A stretch of 64,000 nucleotides of DNA from Lineus longissimus (taxonomy: Eukaryota; Nemertea; Pilidiophora; Heteronemertea; Lineidae), in NCBI RefSeq assembly GCF_910592395.1, contig NC_088317.1, positions 12,090,001 to 12,154,000 on the forward strand, in the 5' to 3' direction. Positions 47,404 to 56,400 of this stretch are shown one piece after another. The position numbers were made by a program, and so were the translations under genes. The stretch's first letter is position 1, and each line of letters opens with the position of its first letter. The notes below the pieces were generated by a model, which saw only the letters and a list, made by a program, of their open reading frames with translations, ran no database searches and had not been told where the DNA came from.

Positions 47404-47637
47404 ATGGACACTATTAATCCAAAACAGATCGGTAACACAATCTATCATGCTGCTGTTTTAGCAGGTTTAACCGTTGGCTATGGTATGGCTGCAAAGAAAC
47501 TTCTGAAGTCAAACATTGGAGATCCTAGTAAACCAGACCTTATGGAAGCGCTGAAGCTTACGGGAGCGGTGACACTTGCTATTATTAGGAAGGGCTATCT
47601 GGAAAAGCAAGGGTTACCGAAGAACATCACTGGGTAA
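47404..47637 (+). CDS. Small hydrophobic protein, unknown
   Basis: 77 residues starting at CTATAATAAATGG. Two hydrophobic helices (YHAAVLAGLTVGYGMAAKKL and LKLTGAVTLAIIRKG) separated by a charged loop. It fits the small membrane proteins that cluster next to the capsid genes of Polinton-type elements. No function known. Confidence 0.6.
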   Translation: MDTINPKQIGNTIYHAAVLAGLTVGYGMAAKKLLKSNIGDPSKPDLMEALKLTGAVTLAIIRKGYLEKQGLPKNITG

Positions 47638-47660
47638 AATTTTTATAAAATAAAAAGAAT

Positions 47661-48056
47661 ATGGCTGGCATGATTTTAACAACCATTTTCGGGGCAGTAG
47701 CTAATGCGACTGCTTTTGTAGGAGGTAATGCCATGTTCCACGCATTTGATGCGCAGAATGCTGCAGAAGAGCGTAAAAGACACGATTTAGCGAGCGAAAA
47801 ATTACAAAAACAGTCAGCGACGTGGTCGCACAATAGAATTAAGCATCTTGACTTCCTTGCAGAACAACGACAGAAAAAACAACAAGCACAGTCAGACATG
47901 TTAGACATGAGAGACTCTATCCGACTGTATGACACGATCCACCCTGAACCTACTTTGTCTCATTATTATAAACCTAGTCAGAGTCAGAAAAATTATGAAC
48001 AGGCCTATATTGCTGCAAGTGTCATCGGATCTGCTGTGATAACAAAATTTTTATAA
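47661..48056 (+). CDS. Small protein with membrane N-terminus and coiled coil
   Basis: 131 residues. A hydrophobic N-terminus (ILTTIFGAVANATAFVGGNA), then a charged helix (AEERKRHDLASEKLQKQ ... RIKHLDFLAEQRQKKQQ), a YY/Pro patch (EPTLSHYYKPSQSQKNYE) and a C-terminal hydrophobic end. I recognise this layout as a recurrent accessory family of invertebrate Polinton-type elements, without assigned function. The start is the exception to the TAAATG rule: ATAAAATAAAAAGAATATGG. Confidence 0.65.
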   Translation: MAGMILTTIFGAVANATAFVGGNAMFHAFDAQNAAEERKRHDLASEKLQKQSATWSHNRIKHLDFLAEQRQKKQQAQSDMLDMRDSIRLYDTIHPEPTLSHYYKPSQSQKNYEQAYIAASVIGSAVITKFL

Positions 48057-48061
48057 AATAA

Positions 48062-49672
48062 ATGGCTGAAGGTGGTATGGGATTTAAAAATGAAGCATTT
48101 GATCCAGATGCAGATCCTGAAGGTGATGCTGGAATTGGAGAAACAAACAACATGGATGAAATCTACAATCAACGGGTAGAGGGAGATAACGCACTTGAGG
48201 GGGAGATGGATGCTGGTAGTGTCCAAGAAGACAAAAAAATTAGAGCACGTACGGAAGAAGAAAACAAAAAAGAAGAGCAAGGTATCATAGATCAACGAAA
48301 AGTAGTTATAAGTTATGATGAGATAGCCAACTTGAAAAGACCTGATGGAAATCCACCAAATCCTATAAGATCTTCGTTAATGAGGGCTGAGGAAGTCATT
48401 GATAAAAAAGATGAATTTATAGATAAGGCTTTGAGAAAATGGAGCAAAAAATTATTGACAGTGGATTCTTTGAATAAGCTACGTAACAAGCTGACAATTG
48501 ATGAGAAGGGAAGTATTTTATTCGAATGCGTATGCTCATGACCTTAAGCTAACAATGGAAAAAAAAAAATCGGAGAATCTTTGGCATTGAGTACTATAAA
48601 AGGAACAGGAAAAACAGGACTAGAATCATTTTTAAGAGACATTAGACCGAGGGAAACAAAAGGACTTGATAAAGTGAAGGAAACAACAGGACTTGAAAAT
48701 GTTAGAGAAACAACAGCTAGAAGACAATTGGACTACAGAGATGCAGCAGGATCTAGTTCATTGGATAACATAAGCCCACCAATTCCTCTGAACCCTAAAG
48801 TTAATATCACCAATATTGGTACAGGTGAAACACAGCCTGTTGAGTTTACATCTGAAGATCTGAACAGGCTTGCAGCTGAAACTTTGAACTCAAAGGAACC
48901 TATTAAAACAGATGATCCTAATTTAAATATGGAGCTTAACGAGCTCAGACGTCGGAAGGTAGCTGTTGACAAGAAAGCCGAGCAAGCTACTACCACATTT
49001 CTTGAAAAGAGTGAAACATTGAGGAGAGATCCTAATATTAAACCTTCGGATAGAGCAGCTTCACTTGAACAAAATGAAGAAAATATGATGGAGGTTGATG
49101 ATGTACATGCAGATGAAACGTATAGTTTGTTAGGAAAAACCGGAAAAGCTTTAAGGGGATACGGAACGAGGTTAGAAAACACAGTCAATGATACGAGCAG
49201 ACCCTTAGGAGACAGGCTTGACGCCCTGTTCAAATTGAAGGGCTTTAAACTTGGCACCATTGTCACCGCAGTTATTATAGCGTTGTCTGCCATTGGTGGA
49301 ACTATAGGTTCTTTAGTAAAGCCAAGTGCTCCTTCAAAGTCAGTTAAACCTGATACACCAGGAGGATCTGGTAGACCTAGTAAACCAATAGGACCTAGCA
49401 CACCTCCTAGTAAAATTACTCAGGGTCTGATAAAATTTAAAAATTGGTTACTTTCCTTAGGTTCTAAAGCTCTAGCAGTACTTCCAGGGATTCTAGGAGC
49501 CATTGTGTCTACTATCTTGAAAGCAGCTGCTAGTGTTGTAGGATTTTTAGCAGAGCATTTGATCATCGCAGTGGCGGTCACTATTCTTGTCATTGTTCAA
49601 GTATTGGCATCCAATATAGGAGGGATTAGAAAAAAAGCAAATAAAATTTCTTCTAAAATAAATGAACATTAG
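48062..49672 (+). pseudogene. Long membrane-anchored structural-type protein with two compensating frameshifts
   Basis: Segments 48,062-48,541 and 48,581-49,672 are in the same frame. The only stops between them lie in ~48,515-48,570, where a different frame is open; entry to it is near 48,515 and exit is at the A11 run 48,559-48,569. Thus one gene of ~536 codons carries two indels of opposite sign. The N-terminal part is acidic (DPDADPEGDAGIGE); the middle has iterated KGLDKVKETTGLENVRETT; the C-terminal part has a hydrophobic segment (TIVTAVIIALSAIGGTIGSL), a Pro/Ser linker and long hydrophobic helices (LAVLPGILGAIVSTILKAAA; LIIAVAVTILVIVQVLA). A virion or membrane-active accessory role is plausible. 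Starts at ATAAAATAAATGG. Confidence 0.65.
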
Positions 49673-50357
49673 GTTCCATGACACATTACGATGTCTACTC
49701 CCAGGGAGTATTCAACCGTACGAAACCGTACAGGTTGAAAAGGCTGTTATTCCTATGACCTACTATAATTTTTCAAGGAAACTGAAGAATCACTATCTAC
49801 GATTTGCTACTGTGGTCAATAAGGAATATACAGCACAGGAATTGATTACTTTCCCGGATGGATTTTATACACCAGCTACCTACAATAAAGCAGTAGAGGA
49901 AGCGCTGAGTGAAAAAGGGCATGCTGATAAATTTGACCTAACTTATGTACCCAGTGAAGGTAAAATAAAAATTAAAGTTAAGCCACCGTTTGGTGTGATT
50001 CTCCATAAAGAACTAGGTGAGAATGAGATATTTGGGATGACTAATACAGAGACTACCTTCATAAGCTCAGAAATTACTGGTAATAAACCTTGTAAATTTT
50101 TACCTCATCATGAGTACAGAATTTCATGTAGTATTGTCGATACTAGAAAAAATTTAGTAAATGGAAAGCGCAGTGATCTTATCACTTCATTTGTCCCCAA
50201 AGGTAAATATTATGGAGATATGCATGAATATACCTCCCTGCAAAAAGTAAAGATCGCGCAGCATGACCATACTAATATTGAACTGCAGGTCAAAGATCAG
50301 AATGGTGAGGTTATTGAATTTTTAACTCCAGTTTCAATTGATTTACGGTTAGAATAA
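49662..50357 (+). CDS. Penton-like minor capsid protein
   Basis: 231 residues, intact, overlapping the previous gene by 11 bases so that its TAAATG lies inside that gene's end. Beta-rich throughout (YETVQVEKAVIPMTYYNFSR; KIKIKVKPPFGVIL) and closing with IELQVKDQNGEVIEFLTP followed by SIDLRLE, the kind of C-terminal strand pair seen in single jelly-roll penton proteins of Polintons. It corresponds to 14,061-14,959 of element A. The call is an inference from this end motif, size and the presence of a capsid and an ATPase in the same element. Confidence 0.5.
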   Translation: MNIRFHDTLRCLLPGSIQPYETVQVEKAVIPMTYYNFSRKLKNHYLRFATVVNKEYTAQELITFPDGFYTPATYNKAVEEALSEKGHADKFDLTYVPSEGKIKIKVKPPFGVILHKELGENEIFGMTNTETTFISSEITGNKPCKFLPHHEYRISCSIVDTRKNLVNGKRSDLITSFVPKGKYYGDMHEYTSLQKVKIAQHDHTNIELQVKDQNGEVIEFLTPVSIDLRLE

Positions 50358-50365
50358 ATCATTAA

Positions 50366-50779
50366 ATGGATGATGTCGATGGAGTGGAAGAATTTAGGCT
50401 TGAGAAAATTAAAGATAAAATTACAGAATTAGAGGTGAACATTGGGGAAAGAAAAAAACTGTCAAAAAAATATAAAAAAGCTAGTCAAATCTTGCACGGT
50501 TGTGAAATTGGTATGTATATCACCAGTGTCACAGTGGCATCAATTGGTGCGGCGACTGTGATTGGAAATGTAGTCAGCATACCAATTTCCGCCATCTGTA
50601 CAGTGTTAGGATTGGTTGGAAAAATTGTAGTTCCTCAGTTGAGGAAAAAAGAGAAAAAACATTTAGATATTTTAACCAAGAAAAAAGCATGCTTAATGAA
50701 TGTCAATAATTTACTTTCCAGAGTCAGTGACAATGGGACTATTACTGCGAGCGAATTTGAGCTCATCATTACATCTTAG
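50366..50779 (+). CDS. Small coiled-coil membrane protein
   Basis: 137 residues. N-terminal coiled coil (LEKIKDKITELEVNIGERKK), two adjacent hydrophobic segments (MYITSVTVASIGAATVIGNV and SIPISAICTVLGLVGKIVV), then a second helix and an acidic end ITASEFELIITS. Starts at ATTAAATGG, 8 bases after the penton-like gene. This layout recurs in proteins linked to invertebrate Polintons; role unknown. Confidence 0.65.
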   Translation: MDDVDGVEEFRLEKIKDKITELEVNIGERKKLSKKYKKASQILHGCEIGMYITSVTVASIGAATVIGNVVSIPISAICTVLGLVGKIVVPQLRKKEKKHLDILTKKKACLMNVNNLLSRVSDNGTITASEFELIITS

Positions 50780-51089
50780 AAAAAATATTATTTTGTTTAA
50801 ATAAAGGGCAGGTATGATGGATTCTACGGTAAACACGGTCTACAACTTGAGAGCAAGCGTATGAAAGCACTCTGAGGACTGTATGATGTTAACACAGTCT
50901 ATAACAAACGCTAGCGTCTGTTGTTGTTATTAAATGATAAATTTAGCTTCTAACTTGAAGCAGGGCTTATCGCATCCAAGGTATCCAAAATGACATGACT
51001 TTCATCTGAGATAATCAGTTTGGGCTTAATTTAGCAAGTCAGACAAGAGTAGTGTGGATGTAAATTTATAGGCTTAAGGGCTTATAAAA
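50780..51089. other. Intergenic segment between converging genes
   Basis: The last plus-strand gene and the minus-strand end gene converge here. Related phrases GGTAAACACGGTCTACAACTTGAGAGCAAGCG... and GTTAACACAGTCTATAACAAACGCTAGCG lie ~60 bp apart. No open frame of note. Probable site of both transcript ends. Confidence 0.45.
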
Positions 51090-51392
51090 TTATTCCACCA
51101 AGTCAAAACCGTAGTAATTCCTGCCATTTACTGACTCTTTCATACCTGTGGACCGTATATACTTATGAGCAGGTGTGAGTTGTCGCTTAATGATACTCGT
51201 AGGCCACACGGTGACAATGTCACCTTTCGAATCTTCCAACGTGAGTAACATTGACTCACCGACTAAAGTTCTCAATTCTTTCAATTCGTTGATTTTGTAC
51301 CATACATTCAACGGTAACTCTTTCCATTTTAGATAATCTGTCGAACGTGTGATACGTAGTTCAAGTTGTTCGTTTGAGAGGAAGGGCATCAT
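51090..51392 (-). CDS. Inverted-repeat end gene, unknown (possible nucleic-acid-binding fold)
   Basis: 100 residues. The first 12 (MMPFLSNEQLEL) and all upstream sequence come from the right inverted repeat and are identical to the start of the 34,421 gene; from residue 13 the two proteins are unrelated. The rest (WKELPLNVWYKINELKELRT; SMLLTLEDSKGDIVTVWPTS) is a short beta-strand-rich protein similar in style to small Polinton proteins that may bind single-stranded DNA, but this is only an impression. It reads inward from the terminus. Confidence 0.6.
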   Translation of the reverse strand: MMPFLSNEQLELRITRSTDYLKWKELPLNVWYKINELKELRTLVGESMLLTLEDSKGDIVTVWPTSIIKRQLTPAHKYIRSTGMKESVNGRNYYGFDLVE

Positions 51393-52056
51393 TTATATTA
51401 TACACAATAATAATTTTTCATTAAGTTCACGTTTGGAAAGGGTATTCCCCTTTTTTAAGTTTCGGTTTTGTAGAAGTTGTGTACTTTTGAAGAAATGTGT
51501 AAAGCGAGCGAAGCGAGCGGTTTGAAAAATAATTTAATTTGACCACGTTTGACTCCGTTCTTCAATTTTGGAGAACGGCTTGACTGACGTTTTGACTGAG
51601 AGAAAATGTGTTGACTAGGATTTGACCATATGTTCGTTCTCCAGATTTGGAGAACGAGTTTAACTGAGATTTGACTGGTGTAAAAAATTAGACTGGAATT
51701 TTAACTGGAGGTCGTTCTCCAAATTTGGAGAACGAGTTGACCAGAATTTCACTGAGTTTGAGAAAGCTAGAACGGTTTGTAAATTTGTACAAGCTGTTGT
51801 TCAGCGAGCGAAGCGAGCGAGTTGAGAAAATTCGTGAAACGTGTTGACTGAGATTTGACTGAGGGAAAAATTATTGAAAAATTAACGAGTTGAGAGATTT
51901 TGTGAAACGTGTTGACTGGGATTTGACTGAGATTTGTTTGACTAGGATTTAACTGGAAAGGGTAAGGAAATTCGTGAAACGTGTTGACTGGGATTTGACT
52001 GAAAGGGATGTCAGTCAAATTGTGGGAAGGGTTAGAACTCTCACTTTTACCCTACT
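51358..52056 (-). repeat. Right terminal inverted repeat of element B
   Basis: 699 bp, reverse complement of 33,767-34,455. Palindromes of the TTCTCCAAATTTGGAGAA type are at 51,556, 51,635 and 51,713. The dyads AGCGAGCGAAGCGAGCG lie at ~51,496 and ~51,804. The ~10-base length difference from the left copy is due mainly to one extra TTCGCTCGC unit (in left-repeat orientation). Confidence 0.95.
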
Positions 52057-52062
52057 AATACT
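52057..52062. repeat. Right target-site duplication AATACT
   Basis: Directly follows the terminal CTTTTACCCTACT of element B and matches 33,761-33,766. Confidence 0.9.
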
Positions 52063-53640
52063 CCTCATCAAGATCTTCCTTATCCTCATTTTCATTATCA
52101 GAGACAATATCGTCCTCAGCCTCTTGTGCCTGTATTTCTTCCAGGATAGAGGTCAAATCATCTGAAGAAAATCCTATATCGTCCACTTCTAGCAGGGTGT
52201 AAGGAATCCTGTCCCTAAACGAATCCGTCAGTTGCTGAATCTCAACATACGCACCACATGTATTCCTAAATGTTGAAAACTGTCTTTCAACCAAAACAAT
52301 CTTTGACACAATCAAAGAGTTCCTTCCTCTTGAAAATGAATCCGAGGAGTCACACGAAGACAGTGAAGAAATGAGTGTAGCATGTTGGCGACGCATAACC
52401 ATGGCAACATTGGCGATTTCTTTCTTGAGCAGCTCAATCTCTTCCTCAGCTCTCTCCTTCATATTGAGGACATTGGCAGCTCGCCTTTGGTAGGGGCGAT
52501 CTGAATCCACGGGAAACTTGAATTCAATGGCCTCCTCATAAGTCAGAGGTGGAGTCAGTTCCTTGTTCACCTGTGCTATCAAGGATCGAATAGCCTTGTT
52601 GGAATTATTGATGTTCTTCTGCAGTCGTATGGCAATTGCCTGGCCTACTGGAAATATAAAGAAATCACAAAATTTATTTTTGCAACAGCTTTGCCTAAAA
52701 AAAATCCCCAAATTACTTTCAAATGACGGTTCACAAAATTGGAGGTCCCCATGTACACATCGTGACAGCCTAGATCACTGCAATGAATCTTAACACCACA
52801 AACTTTACATATGAAAATCAGTAACGCCCTCCCACGAGAAGCCAGGGAAACACTTCTCAACATGCCTGGCTCCTTGCAGTTCTTCAAATAAGATATAAAA
52901 CCAAGGTTTCTTGTAGCTAATGACCATGGCAAGACAAGCTAGACTCAACTTGGGTAAAAGAAACATGACTGTCTTGCAAAGGACTACTTCCGACTGAAGA
53001 TAGACCCCATTGGGGCCTAAACGTAGTGGCACGTAAAAACCAAGCTCATCATGCCTGGGAGCAGAAATAGTCTAACACCTCCAAGTGCTTAAGAAACACC
53101 CAAAAAAAGACACTATGAGTAAGGCATTATTCATAAAACAATCACACTCGTCAGCAGGCAACATCTGACAAAGTGAATTTGGACACAGCACCAAAAAGCC
53201 ATTATTACCTGCATATTTATTCATCATTTCCAACAGAATTTTTCTTTCAGTGCAGTGTCGATGGAGAAGAGGCAAAAGTTTGTCTTTACCTGATTTCGCT
53301 GAAATTATATACATGTACGGTAATGAGAAAAGGAATTTCAAAGGCAGTGTCAAAATTTTACTTGACTACATGTACAAGTACTTGGAATACTCTGTAAGGT
53401 TACTGTGTGTGAGAGCAAGCACACAATGGAGAAACAGTTCCGCAACAGACTCAATATCACTTATATTCTTTCCAAATTGCTAGGCAGCCTGTCCTGGGAA
53501 AAAGAGAAGAGATTATCCTATTTTCAATACACATACCTGGACAATTTTCATGTCTCTTGTACGCTGCGGATCTTTCTTCGACCAATTTCTCACATCAGCC
53601 GTAGTTGCTAAAAGAAAGATAAAAGTTTAAATGAAACGGC

Positions 53641-55268
53641 CAGGGGCCATTGTGCTCACCGTATACATCTTTTATTAGGCAGGATCATGCTTAGTTTAGA
53701 GGTGAATATGGTGAACACAATCAGGCATGAAGACTTTTTTTAGATGTGTATTGATGTCAAGTAATAAGACAGGGCAGTATATATAAGTTTATGATCCAAC
53801 CAATAATTGTCTATGACATCAACAAGATCAATATCGTGTGATTGCTAAGAGTCCCTGCAATAAAAAATTCATCGAAAAAAAGTCATTAATAAGCGAGATA
53901 TTGCACGTCCTACTTTTTCAGTTTTGACCCCCTGGTGGCCAAATCAAGAATCAGATCAGGCCAAAATTCGGTGTCAGAGATTATCTGATGTAGGGGGTTA
54001 CATGTACCAACTTTCAAGTTCATAGCTTTAGCAGTTAAGAAACGTGCCATAGTTACACTCGAACGGTCAATTTACGCCATTTGACCTCTGTGACCTAGAA
54101 AAGGAGGTCAAATCCAAAAATCATAGGAAATGTGATGTATCCTTGCTAGGAGTCCCTGCCATAAAATTTTATCGAAAACAATTCACTCAAATAGGCAAGA
54201 TATTGCACTTCTTCCTTTTTCCGTTATGGCCCCCTGGTGGCCTAATAAAGAATCAGATCAGGCCAAAATTCGACATCAGACGTTATCTGATGTAGGGGGT
54301 TATATGCACCAAGTTTCAAGTTCATAGCTTTACTGGTTAAGAAACGTGCCATAGTTTACACTCTAACAGCCAATTTACGCCATATGACTTCTGTGACCTT
54401 GAAAAGTAGGTCAAATTGAAAACCCGTAAAATATGTGATGTATTCTTCCAAACAGTACCTACCATAAGAATTTTATCGAAAACAAGTCACTTATAAGCGA
54501 GATATCACACTTTTTAGATTTCCACTTTTGGCCCCCTGGTGGCAAAAATTAGGAATCAGATCGAACCAAAATTCAGCGCCAGAGGCTATGTGATATAGGG
54601 GGTTATATGTACCAAGTTTCAAGTTCATAGCTTTAGTGGTTAAGAAACGTGCCATAGTTTACACTCTAATGGCCAATTTACGCCATATGACCTCTGTGAC
54701 CTTGAAAAGTAGGTCAAATTGAAAACCCGTATAATATAAAATGTATATTTGCTATGAGTACCTACAACAAAAGTTTTATCGAAAACAAGTCCCTTATAAG
54801 CGAGATATCACACTTTTTAGATTTCCACTTTTGGCCCCCTGGTGGCAAAGTTAGGAATCAGATCGAACCAAAATTCAGCACCAGAGGCTATGTGATATGG
54901 GGGGTTATATGTACCAAGTTTCAAGTTCATAGCTTTAGTGGTTAAGAAACGTGCCATAGTTTACACTCTAATGGCCAATTTACGCCACATGACCTCTGCG
55001 ACCTTGAAAACAAGGTCAAATTAAAAACCCGTATAATATAAAATGTATATTTGCTATGAGTACCTACAACAAAAGTTTTATCGAAAACAAGTCACTAATA
55101 AGCGAGATATCACACTTTTTAGATATCGACATTTGGCCCCCTGGGGGCCAAACAGAGAATCAGATCGGACCGAAAATCAGTGTCAGAGGTCAGCTGACCT
55201 AGGGCATTCTGTGTACAAAGTTTCAAGTTCATAGCCCTAGCAGTTAAGAAACGTGCCACTGTTAGGAT

Positions 55269-55314
<46 letters not shown>

Positions 55315-55357
55315 ACACAGCGCTATCGTATAGACTCCCCTTACGGTGAGCCAAAAA
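53641..55357. mobile_element. Helitron-like non-autonomous element with five tandem ~303-bp units
   Basis: Lies in a KDZ intron. Left end GGGGCCATTGTGCTCACCGT; right end a (CGA)n tract at ~55,268-55,313, then TTACGGTGAGCCAAAAATC, giving inverted GCTCACCGTA/TACGGTGAGC near the ends. Inside, units starting with GAGTCCCTGC or GAGTACCTAC at ~53,849, 54,149, 54,452, 54,757 and 55,059 repeat with a period of ~303 bp, each containing CCCCCTGGTGGC, CAAGTTTCAAGTTCATAGCT and AAGAAACGTGCCATAGT. No coding region. Layout parallels the insertion at 37,030-39,107. Confidence 0.75.
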
Positions 55358-56339
55358 TCACTGCCAAAAAATACTCAACACAGAAAGAAACTCCATTGGA
55401 AAGATGCAAATTGTGCACAATCTTGATAGTGGGCGTTCCAACAATCCAGGATCGTATATCCCAGCTGGTGTGCCGTTGCTTGGTATAGAAATATTTCTTG
55501 GGACCACAACACCATGTTTTGGTGTGAGAGACTGGGTAGCTCAGTTCCATTGGAGAAATTTAAATAGTGAAAACATCAGGATGAATAGATCAAGGCTACC
55601 AAGATGTATTGTCTTTGATGCATGACAACTATGTGAGAGAGCAGCCCCACAGTTTCTAGTTCTGACGTGAGTTGTACCTTTGCATAGTTGAAAGGAGGAT
55701 GGTCAGTTCTTTTGATGAAGTCATCGCGACATCTTTGGCCTTCTCCATTTTGGAACTAAGGAATGTTCCTACAAAGATAAACAATGAATACAAGATTTTA
55801 TTTTAAGTTACAATCATGTACATAAAGTTGACCAAACGACACGCCAACTGAAAACAAATTGTTCAAGAAACAGCCAAGTGCCATTGTGTTCTCCGGTTGG
55901 ACTTAAGCTGAAAAATGAGCAAGTGTTACAAAAAGTTATGTTATTAGAAATGTGTGACCTTGAAAGACAAGTCAAATCCAACATGTTTGTGAAATATCTT
56001 GTGCAGTGCTTCATAGATAAACTTATGATATCATAATTCAGGGCAACTGGCAGTAAAGGAATCATGAAAGTACTAGTATTCAGGTTCACAGATGGTGAAT
56101 CGATTCAATCCAAATACCATCCCAAGATAACAGGGCGTACATGTACGTACATGTATGCAGGTTTGATTTAAGATGAACAGTCATATTGGTTAAGATATGT
56201 GCCCAAATTACTCAGCCTAGCGGCACAGCTAATTTGCTCCAATTGACACATGTGACCTTGAAAGTGAGGCCTTTTCAATAACTGGTACCATACATCATGT
56301 ATTCTTGCTAGGGGAACCACCTAACATTTTCAAAATAAC

Positions 56340-56400
56340 AACAGGCCGAAGGGCCTGATGCTCAGATGAAATATATGAACATAAAAAGTATCTGGTAAGT
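56340..56400. repeat. Solo left end of the Helitron-like family
   Basis: AACAACAGGCCGAAGGGCCT, then GATGCTCAGATGA, closely matches the left end of the polymerase insertion at ~37,034 (AGGCCCAAGGGCCTGGCGCT, CAGCTGAG). No matching right end was found nearby, so this is a fragment in the KDZ intron. Confidence 0.55.

Larger units (their letters stand above)
33767..52056 (+). mobile_element. Element B: near-complete Polinton/Maverick, 18.3 kb
   Basis: Boundaries are fixed by the duplication AATACT and by termini AGTGGGGTAAAAG (left) and its near-complement CTTTTACCCTACT (right); Polinton ends start 5'-AG. Terminal inverted repeats are ~690-700 bp. Gene content: polymerase B, rve integrase, probable major capsid, packaging ATPase, penton-like protein, VLTF3-like zinc-ribbon protein, and small membrane/coiled-coil proteins. 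Without the ~2.1 kb insertion at 37,030-39,107 the element would be ~16.2 kb, a normal Polinton size. No adenain-like cysteine protease was found. Polymerase is broken; most other frames are intact. Insertion was into the last coding exon of the KDZ gene. Confidence 0.95.

Noticed and set aside
48733-49401. 222-codon minus-strand frame.
   Set aside because: It is the antisense shadow of the structural-type gene at 48,581-49,672.
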